NCBI RefSeq assembly: GCF_900129385.1
Contig: NZ_FQVO01000007.1
Coordinates: 149,380-213,379 of the forward strand
Direction: 5' to 3'
DNA from: Chryseobacterium takakiae
GTDB lineage: Bacteria; Bacteroidota; Bacteroidia; Flavobacteriales; Weeksellaceae
Length of the DNA stretch: 64,000 nt
Notes under the pieces: model-generated
What the model was told of the DNA's origin: nothing
Databases searched by the model: none
Seen by the model: only the letters and a program-made list of their open reading frames with translations
Position numbers and translations under genes: made by a program
Shown here: positions 18,784-27,784 of the stretch, piece after piece
How positions within the stretch are numbered: position 1 is the first letter of the stretch
Layout: every line of letters begins with the position of its first letter

Positions 18784-20055
18784 ATGAATACAGAACAGTT
18801 TTACCCTTTGTTTTTACAAGCTGCAAATGTTGTTATCGACAGCAGAAAAATTGAAAAAAATGATATTTTCTTTGCCTTTTCAGGAGAAAATTTCAATGCA
18901 GCCGTATTAGCTGAACAAGCCGTAGACAAAGGGGCATTGGCTGTTATTGTAGAACAGCAGGAGTATGAAAACCCTGAAAAGAAAATCTTTTATGTGCCTT
19001 CAACATTAGCTTTTCTACAGGAACTTGCAAGATACCACAGAAAAAAACTTCAGATTCCTATTATCGGATTAACGGGCAGCAATGGAAAAACAACAACAAA
19101 GGAAATTATTCATGCTGTACTTTCCGAAAAGTTTAATGTTCAATATACGCGTGGAAATTTAAACAATCATATCGGAGTTCCTTTAACCATTCTTTCGATT
19201 ACATCTGAACATGAAATGGCAGTAGTAGAAATGGGAGCCAATCATCAGAAAGAAATTGAGTTTCTTTGTACAATCTCAATGCCTGACTTCGGATATATCA
19301 CCAATTTCGGAAAGGCACATCTGGAAGGATTCGGTGGAGTTGAAGGGGTAATTAAAGGAAAATCTGAATTATACGATTATCTTAAAAATAATGGCAAAAC
19401 AATTCTTATAAATGATAATGATCCTGTGCAGATTGAGAAAACAAAAGAATACTCAAGAAAAATCACTTTCGGAAGTAGGGAATCAGATTATCAGTTTGAA
19501 TTGTTTTCAGAGCAAAATTTTGTAGGCTTAATCTATAAAAACCAAAAAGCTGTTTCAAAACTTACGGGAGAATATAATTTTACCAATTTGTGTGCTGCGG
19601 CAAGTTTGGGACTTTATTTCGGAATTGACTTTGATAAAATCATTTATGCGATTGAACATTATATGCCTACCAATATGCGTTCTCAGATCGTTGAAAAAGG
19701 AAATAAAACACTGGTTTTGGATACTTACAACGCCAATCCGAGTTCGATGGCAGCTTCCCTTAAAAACTTTATTACTTTTGAAGGCTCAAAAACAGTCATC
19801 ATCGGCGATATGCTGGAACTGGGGGGTGAAAGTGAAAGAGAACACCTGGCGATCTTGAAACTTGCCATGGATCTTGGATTTGATGAAATCATTACGGTAG
19901 GAAAAATCTTCAGAACGGTCTATCATTCATCACTAAGCTTCGAAGACACTTCATCTTTAACAGAATATATTAAAATAAATCCAATATCTTCAAGAAATAT
20001 TTTGCTAAAAGGCTCAAGAGGTATCGCACTGGAGAAAGTATTAGAGTTTATTTAA
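18784..20055 (+). CDS. murF: UDP-N-acetylmuramoyl-tripeptide--D-alanyl-D-alanine ligase
   Basis: 423 residues. It adds D-Ala-D-Ala to the UDP-MurNAc tripeptide in the cytoplasm, the last soluble step of peptidoglycan precursor synthesis. Mur ligase domains in order: an N-terminal substrate domain (DSRKIEKNDIFFAFSGENF), the ATP-binding P-loop GLTGSNGKTTTKE (about residue 100), RGNLNNHIGVPLT, VVEMGANHQKEIEF, and the C-terminal DTYNANPSSM and VIGDMLELG. The start lies 12 bp past the gldJ terminator. Its last 8 bp overlap the convergent Nudix gene. Confidence 0.94.
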   Translation: MNTEQFYPLFLQAANVVIDSRKIEKNDIFFAFSGENFNAAVLAEQAVDKGALAVIVEQQEYENPEKKIFYVPSTLAFLQELARYHRKKLQIPIIGLTGSNGKTTTKEIIHAVLSEKFNVQYTRGNLNNHIGVPLTILSITSEHEMAVVEMGANHQKEIEFLCTISMPDFGYITNFGKAHLEGFGGVEGVIKGKSELYDYLKNNGKTILINDNDPVQIEKTKEYSRKITFGSRESDYQFELFSEQNFVGLIYKNQKAVSKLTGEYNFTNLCAAASLGLYFGIDFDKIIYAIEHYMPTNMRSQIVEKGNKTLVLDTYNANPSSMAASLKNFITFEGSKTVIIGDMLELGGESEREHLAILKLAMDLGFDEIITVGKIFRTVYHSSLSFEDTSSLTEYIKINPISSRNILLKGSRGIALEKVLEFI

Positions 20056-20659
20056 TCTTTGTATTCCAGAATTCTCTGATAATAAGCCTGATATTTTTAA
20101 ATGTGCTTGGGAAAACTTCCTCTCTAATCTGAAGGGTATTTTTCCAGGCAACTTCCGTGATACCTTCTTCAATCTGTGGTTTTGAAGTATCCTGGCCATC
20201 AAAGTTCATTTCAAACCAATGCGTGCATTTTAATACTTTATCGCCGTTTCTTTCAATGTAAATATGGTATGTGGTGTTGATAAAGCTTAGCAGTTCCACA
20301 TTCTGCAATCCGGTTTCTTCTTCAATTTCTCTTACGGCAGATTCTTCACGGGATTCTCCCTTTTCCATTTTTCCTTTCGGAAGGTCCCATTTTCCAAGTC
20401 TTTTGATGAAAAGAATATCTCCATTCGGCTTACTCACGATACCGCCCGCAGCTTCTATAATCCTGAAGAGTTTTTGAAATTCAGACCAGATCTCATCAAT
20501 ATTTTCACCAAAGATATTTAATTCCTTTACAGATGTATTTTCAAGAAGATCGAGCGCGATCTCCAGGCTTGTGACGTTTTCGTATCCAAGCGTTTTTTCT
20601 AAGTTTTCAGATTGCTTAGACAACAGTAATTTTTTTTCGTTCACAAAAACTTTATACAT
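20048..20659 (-). CDS. Nudix hydrolase
   Basis: 203 residues. A complete Nudix box, GKMEKGESREESAVREIEEE (GX5EX7REUXEEXGU), lies near residues 115-138. The N-terminal 75 residues are a family-specific extension found in Bacteroidetes homologs. It would hydrolyse a nucleoside diphosphate linked to some moiety. The substrate is unknown. It is divergent from the SRPBCC gene with only 39 bp between their starts, so their promoters must overlap coding DNA. Confidence 0.88.
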   Translation of the reverse strand: MYKVFVNEKKLLLSKQSENLEKTLGYENVTSLEIALDLLENTSVKELNIFGENIDEIWSEFQKLFRIIEAAGGIVSKPNGDILFIKRLGKWDLPKGKMEKGESREESAVREIEEETGLQNVELLSFINTTYHIYIERNGDKVLKCTHWFEMNFDGQDTSKPQIEEGITEVAWKNTLQIREEVFPSTFKNIRLIIREFWNTKIK

Positions 20660-20694
20660 ATATTTGTAAGAATTAAGAATTTAATACAAAAATA
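20659..20694. promoter_or_regulatory. Overlapping divergent -7 boxes for the Nudix and SRPBCC genes
   Basis: TATATTTG on the plus strand at 20659-20666 and TATTTTTG on the minus strand at 20694-20687 both fit TAnnTTTG and face each other across the short gap. No perfect TTG partner is seen for either. Confidence 0.35.
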
Positions 20695-20698
20695 AAAA

Positions 20699-21088
20699 AT
20701 GAATTTAGAAGGACGAAAGATTATTGTGAATAAATCATCTAAAGACCTGGTAGAAATACTTAAATCTCCTGAAAATTATAAAGATTTTATGCCGGATGGT
20801 TTACAGAAGTTTGAAACGAGAGAAGACGGATTTAAATTCGGGCTGCAGGGCATGCCGGAAATTGCCCTTAAAATAGATGAAGTGACCGATGAAAAGGCGG
20901 TTTTGAAGTCTGCAAGTTCCAATCTGGATTTTTCACTGACTGCGGCTTTGCATCCTCTTAATGAAAACCAGACCGAAGTACAGATGTTGTTTGAAGGAAA
21001 GTTTAATCCGTTTATCAAAATGATGGTGGAAAAACCTCTCCAGAATTTTATCAACACTCTTACTGATAAGATTGAAGCTTATAAATAA
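20699..21088 (+). CDS. SRPBCC-like (START/Bet v 1 fold) small protein
   Basis: 129 residues with no signal peptide. The pattern resembles polyketide-cyclase/START proteins: an N-terminal beta strand then a short helix (SSKDLVEILKSPENYKDFMP), antiparallel strands (ALKIDEVTDEKAVLKSAS, SLTAALHPLNENQTEVQMLF), and a long C-terminal helix (MVEKPLQNFINTLTDKIEAY). This fold binds small hydrophobic ligands in the cytoplasm. I do not know its ligand. It is followed at once by a strong terminator. Confidence 0.75.
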   Translation: MNLEGRKIIVNKSSKDLVEILKSPENYKDFMPDGLQKFETREDGFKFGLQGMPEIALKIDEVTDEKAVLKSASSNLDFSLTAALHPLNENQTEVQMLFEGKFNPFIKMMVEKPLQNFINTLTDKIEAYK

Positions 21089-21092
21089 TAAT

Positions 21093-21116
21093 ACCTCCGC
21101 AAACGGAGGTTTTTTT
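21093..21116. terminator. Bidirectional terminator between SRPBCC gene and anmK
   Basis: ACCTCCG / CGGAGGT stem with CAAA loop (21093-21110), then a 7-T run; it lies between two convergent genes. Confidence 0.85.
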
Positions 21117-22158
21117 ATGCAATAATTCCCGAACAATGATCAGCAGCACTTCCCGTAGCAGAAGCAAGTACATTAACTTCATTATTCAACTTTAAAACTC
21201 CCATCAAAGCAAAGATAAGAGCTTCTTTATAATCAATGATTTCTTTGCCTGGAATTATAATTTCAGCCTTTGTTTTATCTCGGATTTTTTCAACTAAATG
21301 GTTATTGTAAGTTCCGCCGCCTGTTATAAGTACATTTTTCAGACGGTTTTTATTAATCACCTCAGCAATCTGGTGCGCTGCATGTTCCGTCATGGTTGCC
21401 AGAGCATCAAGGCTTTCCACCTTTTGGAGCAGTGGGAATATATTTTCGTTACACCATTCAATGCCTAAAGATTTGGGATGGGATTGATGATAAAATTCTA
21501 ATGAATTTAATGAGGAAAGAAGACCTTCGTGAATGATTCCTTTTTTGGCAAAATTCCCGTTTTCATCGAAATTTTTACCTAAATCTTGAGCCAGTTTATT
21601 GAGAACAATATTTACCGGAGCAATATCAAAAGCAATTCTTCTGCCTTCAGACTGTAATGAAATATTCGAAAAACCTCCGAGGTTTAGGCATGCCTGATAT
21701 TCAGAAAAAAGAAGCTCGTCACCAATTGGCACCAATGGAGCTCCGTTACCACCCATTAAAACATCCTGGCTCCGGAAATCATAAACAACAGGAATACCAG
21801 TTTTCAGCCTGATAGCACGGCCATCACCGATTTGAAACGTAAATTTCTTCTGGGGCTGATGATAAACCGTATGGCCGTGAGAAGCGATAAGATCTATGTT
21901 TTTAAGCTCATACCTTTCAATAAAGCTTTTTACGGTTTGTCCTAAAAAAAATCCGTATGCAGAGTGCAATTCCAGCAGTTGTTCTGCGGAAAGATCTATT
22001 GCATGCTTTAAGTCATTGTAAAGATTTTCAGAATAAGAAACCGTTTCAGCCTTTATAATTTGGAAACTCCAGAGAGGAGCTTTTTCAAATTTTACAAAAC
22101 AAATATCCAGACCATCTAAACTCGTTCCGGACATGAGTCCTATCGCATGAAAAGTCAT
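21115..22158 (-). CDS. anmK: Anhydro-N-acetylmuramic acid kinase
   Basis: 347 residues from the ATG at 22158, which is 4 bp past the stop of lptC and begins the family N-terminus (HAIGLMSGTSLDGLD). A start further upstream would overlap lptC without adding family sequence. AnmK phosphorylates 1,6-anhydroMurNAc from recycled peptidoglycan to MurNAc-6-phosphate. Other signatures: SHGHTVYHQP, QIGDGRAI, YDFRSQDVLMGGNGAPLVP, NLGGFSNIS, ITGGGTYNNHL. It is the last gene of an operon with the outer-membrane protein and lptC. Confidence 0.94.
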   Translation of the reverse strand: MTFHAIGLMSGTSLDGLDICFVKFEKAPLWSFQIIKAETVSYSENLYNDLKHAIDLSAEQLLELHSAYGFFLGQTVKSFIERYELKNIDLIASHGHTVYHQPQKKFTFQIGDGRAIRLKTGIPVVYDFRSQDVLMGGNGAPLVPIGDELLFSEYQACLNLGGFSNISLQSEGRRIAFDIAPVNIVLNKLAQDLGKNFDENGNFAKKGIIHEGLLSSLNSLEFYHQSHPKSLGIEWCNENIFPLLQKVESLDALATMTEHAAHQIAEVINKNRLKNVLITGGGTYNNHLVEKIRDKTKAEIIIPGKEIIDYKEALIFALMGVLKLNNEVNVLASATGSAADHCSGIIA

Positions 22159-22162
22159 AAGG

Positions 22163-22756
22163 TTATTTTTGTTTTTCAGATAGTTTGTCGGTAGTAAAAT
22201 CTCCCGAATTCTGGTAAAAGACGTATTCGGAAAAGTCATCTTTAGCGGTCATTCCGTGTGCCCCGATCAGTGTAGACCCGTCTTTCATCGTTACATAAAC
22301 CGTATCTTTTGTATAGATTCTTTTCTTTCTCTGATCCCAGAAAACAGATTGCATGGCGAATCTCTCATTTTCATTCGTGGTAATTCTTACATCGCCTCGC
22401 GCTTCGTAAAATTGTTTGTAATCATAGAACTTCGCGTATTTCGCTTTGATCGTTCCGGGTGTTTTAGGCTTTTTTTTATCGAAAAAAAGAATATTCACTC
22501 CTTTTCTTGCTACGGTATAAGGACTGTCGATAAGCTCATATTTTTCAATAATGGGAGCTTTGGCACGCATCGTTACAAAACCTGAATCCCGCTGAATAAT
22601 ATTGGCGTTATTGATAATCTGTGAAGCAAAATTTTTATTGTTTTTGCCTTTGTTATTGGTAAAATCTTCCTCACAGGATGTTACCATAAAAAATATAGCA
22701 CAACTAAAAAGGTATGCTATATTTTTTTTATATGATATGTTTCCCAAGAACTTCAT
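22163..22756 (-). CDS. lptC: LPS export periplasmic protein LptC
   Basis: 197 residues from the ATG at 22756, right after the upstream stop. It starts with a lipoprotein-like signal (SCAIFFMVTSC), unusual for LptC of Proteobacteria but common in Bacteroidetes, where LptC is often predicted as a lipoprotein. The beta-jellyroll region has LptC features: APIIEKYELIDSPYTV, KAKYAKFYDYKQFYEARGDV, ERFAMQSVFWDQRKKRIYT. It would pass lipopolysaccharide from the LptBFG transporter toward LptA. Second gene of a three-gene envelope operon. Confidence 0.88.
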   Translation of the reverse strand: MKFLGNISYKKNIAYLFSCAIFFMVTSCEEDFTNNKGKNNKNFASQIINNANIIQRDSGFVTMRAKAPIIEKYELIDSPYTVARKGVNILFFDKKKPKTPGTIKAKYAKFYDYKQFYEARGDVRITTNENERFAMQSVFWDQRKKRIYTKDTVYVTMKDGSTLIGAHGMTAKDDFSEYVFYQNSGDFTTDKLSEKQK

Positions 22757-22757
22757 T

Positions 22758-24056
22758 TTAGTTGTAAAGCGTCTTTCTGAACCACTTATCTGCAAAATTG
22801 AAACCAACTCTCAGGTTAATGTAGTTTTGGTTGATGAGGTTATTTTTAAGGGTGCCTCTTTTTCCGACTTCAAGACCCAGCTCAAGACCGCTCATTCTGG
22901 TTATGCTGCTGTTTTTGAATGGAAGGAGAACCCCTCCCGAAACCCCGAATTTATTGATGTTTTGTCCCGCAATCTGTAAGCTTCCTTTTTCATAAAAAGC
23001 TCCGTAACGGTAAACAATTCTGGAAAAATAACTTCTGAAGTTATTATAATTAGGCAAATACCAGCCTCCGGCAGAAATTCTGTAAGAATCCTGAAGATCC
23101 AGGGACTGTCCGAAATAAGCAATGCTTTCTCCCTTTTTATAATCTCCCTGAACAGATAAGAACCATTTGTTCTCTTCTCCGTATCCTACCCCTAAAGAGG
23201 CTTGTAACGGCATAAGATTTTTAGAGTCCGTACTTCTTTTCTCAATAATACTTTCATTAGCTTTTACAGTTTGGCCGGCATCAGAATAGAAGTATGTACT
23301 GTTTACATAATCAGTAGTCATGTTACTTGTATTACCAAAAGTAGTGGTTGCACCAATCGTAAGTTTTCTGTCGGTACTCGTATTCAAATTCTGGTAGCTT
23401 GCTCCCAGCGTAAAGTTGAAATTTTTGATGCTGTTTTTGGTTTCATAGCCGTTAATAAGCTCTGCACTGGCATAAGTAAGCTCATTCAGATCATAAAGGT
23501 TACCAAAATAGTAATTGGCTCTGGCTCCTACTGCAAATTTATCATTGACTTTATAGCCTAATGCAATCTGAGCGGTATTTAATGTTCCGCTTCCTTTGAA
23601 TCTATTGCCCCTTTTATCGTATACTACACCGTTTTCGTCTGTAATGTCATCGATATGAACAATTTCATAGCTTTTAGAACTGTACGGCTGGTAAGAAAGA
23701 CCCATCTTCAATTTCGGAGATAATGGAAAAGCCAGGGAAATATTGGATAAATACGTTGAATGTTTGGTAGACTTCGTATTGTTATAATCTGTTTTAAAGT
23801 AATTGTTTTCGTTGGTAGCTTCCAGTTTGATACTTGTAAGCTCGAAATTAGCATTGTTTGCAGGGTTTGCAAAGTTAAAATTACTGGTAAAATCGCTGAT
23901 AAAAGCGGTAGATATACCTCCCATTGAGGTCGTTTCGATCGTATTATCATATTTAATATCACCGATTCCGTAAGTCGCATATGGTGAATTACTCAGATTC
24001 TGCGCATTTAGGAAGTATCCGACTGATATTAATGATAGTACAAAGATTTTTTTCAT
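22758..24056 (-). CDS. Outer-membrane beta-barrel protein (FadL/PorV-like fold)
   Basis: 432 residues with signal peptide (GYFLNAQ). The N-terminus (SPYATYGIGDIKYDNTIETT, then SMGGISTAF and FANPANNANF) resembles FadL/PorV-type barrels, and the rest shows alternating amphipathic strands ending in Phe-rich C-terminal sequence (NLRVGFNFADKWFRKTLYN). The gene is joined to lptC (1 bp between stop and start), which suggests an envelope-biogenesis role, but the substrate is unknown. First gene of the operon with lptC and anmK. Confidence 0.82.
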   Translation of the reverse strand: MKKIFVLSLISVGYFLNAQNLSNSPYATYGIGDIKYDNTIETTSMGGISTAFISDFTSNFNFANPANNANFELTSIKLEATNENNYFKTDYNNTKSTKHSTYLSNISLAFPLSPKLKMGLSYQPYSSKSYEIVHIDDITDENGVVYDKRGNRFKGSGTLNTAQIALGYKVNDKFAVGARANYYFGNLYDLNELTYASAELINGYETKNSIKNFNFTLGASYQNLNTSTDRKLTIGATTTFGNTSNMTTDYVNSTYFYSDAGQTVKANESIIEKRSTDSKNLMPLQASLGVGYGEENKWFLSVQGDYKKGESIAYFGQSLDLQDSYRISAGGWYLPNYNNFRSYFSRIVYRYGAFYEKGSLQIAGQNINKFGVSGGVLLPFKNSSITRMSGLELGLEVGKRGTLKNNLINQNYINLRVGFNFADKWFRKTLYN

Positions 24057-24297
24057 TCTTTATTTTTAAAACAATGCGCAAATATCTTAAATATTAATGA
24101 ATTGTAAAAATTATAAGAGGTTAAAGTTTGTTAAGGACGATTAATAGAGATAATTATGATGAATTGCCAATTGTGAATCCGGTTATCTGTGAATTTTTGT
24201 ACATTATTTTATATACTTGATAAAAATTCAGAATTGATTTGCAACGCAAAATTGACTTACAGAGTAAAATTCACATTCTACAAATTACAATTTTCTT

Positions 24298-24305
24298 TAT
24301 CTTTG
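24298..24305 (+). promoter_or_regulatory. -7 box TATCTTTG directly before holB
   Basis: The perfect consensus box ends 4 bp before the ATG at 24310, so transcription from it would begin at or next to the start codon. No TTG lies 17-23 bp upstream. Confidence 0.4.
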
Positions 24306-24309
24306 AGCC

Positions 24310-25428
24310 ATGAATTGGGAGAACATTGCCGGACAGGAAAATCTGAAAAAACTTCTGAGAGAAAGTATTGCCGAAAACAGAGTGAGCCACGCCCAGCTTT
24401 TCGTAGGAAAAGAAGGATATGGAACTTTGCCGATGGCTCTGGCTTATGCCAAAGAAATTTTAAGCAGCGAAAACGAACATGCGGCTTCAAAAGTAGAGCA
24501 TCTCAATCATCTTGATCTTCATTTCAGCTTTCCGGTTTTCACCGATAACAGGAATTCTTTAAGCAAAAATAAATTTGATGAGTTCCGCGAAATGATTATC
24601 AGTTCCCCCTATTCAAGCTATGACGACTGGACCGCTTTCCTCGAATCTGAGAACAAGCAGCTTTTTATATCTGCCGACGAAGTCGATGATCAGAACCAGA
24701 AATTTTCGTTAAAAAGCTTTGAAGGAGGAACCAAAATTCTTATCGTTTGGAGAGCCGATAAAATGAATATTGCCGCAGCCAATAAATTCCTGAAGTTTTT
24801 AGAAGAGCCTCCTGCAAAGACCGTAATTATTCTCACCGCAGAAACTACTAATGATATTCTTCCGACCATTCTTTCGAGAACTCAAATTGTTGAAGTTCCG
24901 AGAATCAGTGATGAAGATCTTGAAACCTATCTTAAAAAGAATTTCAATATTCCCCAGGACAAGATAGGAGAGATTATCCATCAGGCGCAGGGAGATCTTA
25001 ATGATGCGCTGAAGCTGATGCAATCCGGCAATAAAAGCGATGAGTTTGAAAAGCTTTTTATTCAGTGGGTAAGAGACGCTTTTATGGTTAAGAAAAAACC
25101 GGAATTTCTCAAAAGTATTATTTTCTGGGCAAGAGAAATAGCAGGATGGAACCGTGAAAAACAGAAAAATTTCCTTAATTATTGTTCAGAAATTTTCAGG
25201 CTGGCTCTTTTGCAGAATTATCAGTCGGAAGATCTGGTGTACAAAAAAATTGATGCCAATGGATTCAATTGGCTTGGGTTTTCAAAATTCATCAGCGGAG
25301 CCAATATCGAAAGCATTCTTGAAGAAATCAGCACAGCCGATCTTCATCTCACCAGAAACGGAAATCCAAAAATTGTATGGACCGATCTGGGAATAAAATT
25401 ATCAAGATATATTCATAAAAACGCATAA
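24310..25428 (+). CDS. holB: DNA polymerase III subunit delta'
   Basis: 372 residues. The N-terminus is the delta'/DnaX AAA+ fold: WENIAGQENLKKLLRESI, HAQLFVGKEGYGTLPMALAYA (a degenerate P-loop without GKT, as usual for delta'), ILIVWRADKMNIAAANKFLK, EEPPAKTVIILTAE, ILPTILSRTQIVEVP (the SRT/SRC sensor). The C-terminal half is the helical clamp-loader collar region. It is part of the clamp-loader complex that puts the beta clamp on DNA. Bacteroidetes forms often carry the long insertion seen here around residues 60-130. Confidence 0.9.
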   Translation: MNWENIAGQENLKKLLRESIAENRVSHAQLFVGKEGYGTLPMALAYAKEILSSENEHAASKVEHLNHLDLHFSFPVFTDNRNSLSKNKFDEFREMIISSPYSSYDDWTAFLESENKQLFISADEVDDQNQKFSLKSFEGGTKILIVWRADKMNIAAANKFLKFLEEPPAKTVIILTAETTNDILPTILSRTQIVEVPRISDEDLETYLKKNFNIPQDKIGEIIHQAQGDLNDALKLMQSGNKSDEFEKLFIQWVRDAFMVKKKPEFLKSIIFWAREIAGWNREKQKNFLNYCSEIFRLALLQNYQSEDLVYKKIDANGFNWLGFSKFISGANIESILEEISTADLHLTRNGNPKIVWTDLGIKLSRYIHKNA

Positions 25429-25455
25429 AAATCCGACCGTTTGGTCGGATTTAAT
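25429..25455. terminator. Bidirectional terminator after holB and the Cys-rich gene
   Basis: AAATCCGACC / GGTCGGATTT stem, GTTT loop (25429-25452), with T-rich tracts on both strands; it separates two convergent genes. Confidence 0.85.
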
Positions 25456-25462
25456 TTTACTT

Positions 25463-25687
25463 TTAAGCAGTTTTCTTTGTTTTTTTTTCTTTAGTACTTT
25501 TCGCTTTGGCGTTGTTTTGTGCCGTTGATTCCTTTTTTTCACATCCTTTGTGATATTCGGCATTGGCTTTCTTGTCTGCTGCAGAACAATGCTTTTTATC
25601 TTTTCCTGCACAGCATCCTTCTTTTTCCTGTGCAAAATGTAAAGTGAATACGCTTAGTAAAGCTAAAATTGAAATCATTTTTTTCAT
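25463..25687 (-). CDS. Small secreted Cys/Lys-rich protein
   Basis: 74 residues: Sec signal peptide (MKKMISILALLSVFTLHFAQ), then a short mature part with Cys pairs and His (EKEGCCAGKDKKHCSAADKK, then HKGCEKK) and a Lys/Thr-rich tail. The CC...HC...HKGC pattern could bind metal. A longer frame on the same strand (25402-25635) lacks a signal and is taken as a shadow. It has a terminator right after the stop. I do not recognise the family. Confidence 0.65.
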   Translation of the reverse strand: MKKMISILALLSVFTLHFAQEKEGCCAGKDKKHCSAADKKANAEYHKGCEKKESTAQNNAKAKSTKEKKTKKTA

Positions 25688-25777
25688 CTTGAATTTTTTT
25701 TAAGATTCAAATATAAGAAATTCAGCCAATTAAGATTTAACCAATATTAAAAATAAATTAAATTTAACATAAAAATC

Positions 25778-25817
25778 AATCAATCGTTTGATTTATTCGA
25801 AAACGGTCGTACATTTG
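25778..25817 (+). promoter_or_regulatory. Promoter and TetR-type operator of the efflux operon
   Basis: TTG at 25788-25790, 19 bp, then TACATTTG at 25810-25817: a near-ideal Bacteroidetes promoter. The perfect inverted repeat AATCAATCGTTTGATT (25778-25793, 6-4-6) covers the TTG box, which is where an autorepressing TetR protein would bind. Confidence 0.65.
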
Positions 25818-25841
25818 CATCGTCAAAATCAGAACATAAGA

Positions 25842-26468
25842 ATGATTTCAAAAGAAGAAAATATACTGTTTGCTGCCGAGAAGCTTTTTGCTGAAAAAGG
25901 CTTTGAAGGTACTTCTACAAGGGAGATTGCCAAAGCAGCCAATGTAAATATTTCAATGATCTCTTATTATTTCGGGTCGAAAGAAAAGTTGTACGAGAAG
26001 CTGGTGGAATACAGAATGAGTGAAGGACAATTTTTTTCAAAAGATATCCTTGAAAGAACAGATATTAATGATTGGGAGAAGATAGAAAAAATTGTAGATC
26101 AGTTTGCAGGAAAAGTAAGACATCAGAAATGTTTTTACCGCATCATGCAGAGAGAACAGCTGCATACACAGAATCCTCATATTGTGGAATTCCTGAAACA
26201 GACAAAAATGGGATTTATTTCCATGTATTCAAAAATATTGGAAAGCGGACTGAAGAAAGGCATCTTCACTAAAAATCCGCCGATCTATCTTCTCCATTCC
26301 ACCGTGAGCGGAACTTTGTTTTATGCATCCAATGCAAAAGAAATGTACAAAGAATTCCTGAACAACACGGATGAAGAGGAAATTTTTGATGACACCTATT
26401 ACACAGAGCTTAATACACATATAAAATACTTATTAAAAGACCTTCTAGGGTATGAAGAAAATAAATAA
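25842..26468 (+). CDS. TetR/AcrR-family transcriptional regulator
   Basis: 208 residues from the ATG at 25842, 24 bp past the -7 box. The N-terminal helix-turn-helix is typical: ILFAAEKLFAEKGFEGTSTR then EIAKAANVNISMISYYFGSK. The C-terminal part is a ligand-binding helical domain resembling the TetR_C groups that regulate efflux pumps. Its 3' end overlaps the TolC gene by 17 bp, so it is the first gene of the efflux operon and probably represses it through the palindrome at 25778-25793. Confidence 0.92.
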   Translation: MISKEENILFAAEKLFAEKGFEGTSTREIAKAANVNISMISYYFGSKEKLYEKLVEYRMSEGQFFSKDILERTDINDWEKIEKIVDQFAGKVRHQKCFYRIMQREQLHTQNPHIVEFLKQTKMGFISMYSKILESGLKKGIFTKNPPIYLLHSTVSGTLFYASNAKEMYKEFLNNTDEEEIFDDTYYTELNTHIKYLLKDLLGYEENK

Positions 26469-27765
26469 CTCAGTTATTGCACTGGCATTATTCATAGGTG
26501 TTGCCAATGCAAATGCACAGGAAAAAAGAATGCTTACTCTTGATGAAGCTGTGCAGTTGGGTATTCAGAACAGCAAAAATCTGAAGATTGATGCAGCAAA
26601 AATTGAAGAAGCAACAGCAGATCTTCTGGAAGCCAAAAACAGGCAGCTGCCGGAACTGAAAGTTTCCGGAAGCTATATGTATCTTCCGCTAAAGCCTAAT
26701 ATCAACATCAAACTTCCGGGAGTTTCGGGAGATAGCGGCCCTGAAGTACATCAGGTAGCTTACGGATCTGCAAACCTCAGCGTTCCCATCTACAGCGGCG
26801 GAAGAATAAAATACGGCATCGAATCTGCAAAATATCTGGTAGAAGCATCAAAATTAAACACCGAAAACGATAAGGTGGCCATAGCCTACAATGTGGCACA
26901 GGCTTATAATAACTTGTTTAAAGCAAACCAGTCGATCAAAGTACTTGAAGAAAATCTTTCCGCTTCCCAAAAGAGAGACGAAACATTCCTTAAAATGGAA
27001 AACAACGGACTTATCGCCAGAAACGACAGGTTAAAAGCCAATCTTCAGACTTCGAATATAGAACTGCAATTGCTGGAAGCTAAGAATAATTACAATATCG
27101 CCAATATCAATATGGATCTTTTGCTCGGCATTCCGGAAACAACGGAAATTGAAGTGGATGAAAACTATATTGAAGAAGGAGAGGATATAAAAACAGTAGA
27201 TTATTATATCAATACGGCAAGAGAAAACCGCAAAGACCTGCAGTCGCTCAACAAGCAGAGACAGGCAGCAGCATTGGGAACAAAAGCCGCGAAAGCGGAA
27301 AATCTTCCTTCCATTGCTTTTACAGGGGGATATGTCGCAGCAGATATTCCTAAGTTTCTAACGATTTATAATGCAGTAAACGTAGGAGTAGGAATTTCCT
27401 ACAACTTATCAAATCTCTGGAAGGAAAACTCTTCACTCAAACAGTCAAAAGCAAGAGAAATGCAGCTTTCGGCAACCAATGAATTATTGAATGACAATAT
27501 TAAATTAGACGTCAACAGAGAATACCAGAATACGGATTATTCCAAAAAAAGAATTGCGGTATTCGAAAAATCTGCTGAACAGGCCAACGAAAACTACAGA
27601 ATTACAAAAAATAAATACGACAACGGCCTTGCCACGATGACCGAGCTTCTCGATGCGGATGCAGCCCAGATAGCAGCCAATGTAGGGGTGATCAATGCAA
27701 AAGCAGATGCGGCACTGGCATACAGAAAACTATTACAAACTACAGGAACTTTAACAACAAAATAA
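26452..27765 (+). CDS. TolC-family outer membrane efflux protein
   Basis: 437 residues with a signal peptide (ALFIGVANANAQ). The two-fold repeated TolC helical structure is visible: LTLDEAVQLGIQNSKNLKID, PIYSGGRIKYGIESAKYLVE, and in the second half YDNGLATMTELLDADAAQIA. It forms the outer-membrane duct of the pump made with the next two products. The start overlaps the TetR gene, which implies translational coupling. Confidence 0.92.
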   Translation: MKKINNSVIALALFIGVANANAQEKRMLTLDEAVQLGIQNSKNLKIDAAKIEEATADLLEAKNRQLPELKVSGSYMYLPLKPNINIKLPGVSGDSGPEVHQVAYGSANLSVPIYSGGRIKYGIESAKYLVEASKLNTENDKVAIAYNVAQAYNNLFKANQSIKVLEENLSASQKRDETFLKMENNGLIARNDRLKANLQTSNIELQLLEAKNNYNIANINMDLLLGIPETTEIEVDENYIEEGEDIKTVDYYINTARENRKDLQSLNKQRQAAALGTKAAKAENLPSIAFTGGYVAADIPKFLTIYNAVNVGVGISYNLSNLWKENSSLKQSKAREMQLSATNELLNDNIKLDVNREYQNTDYSKKRIAVFEKSAEQANENYRITKNKYDNGLATMTELLDADAAQIAANVGVINAKADAALAYRKLLQTTGTLTTK

Positions 27766-27784
27766 ATTAAGAGCGATACCGAAA

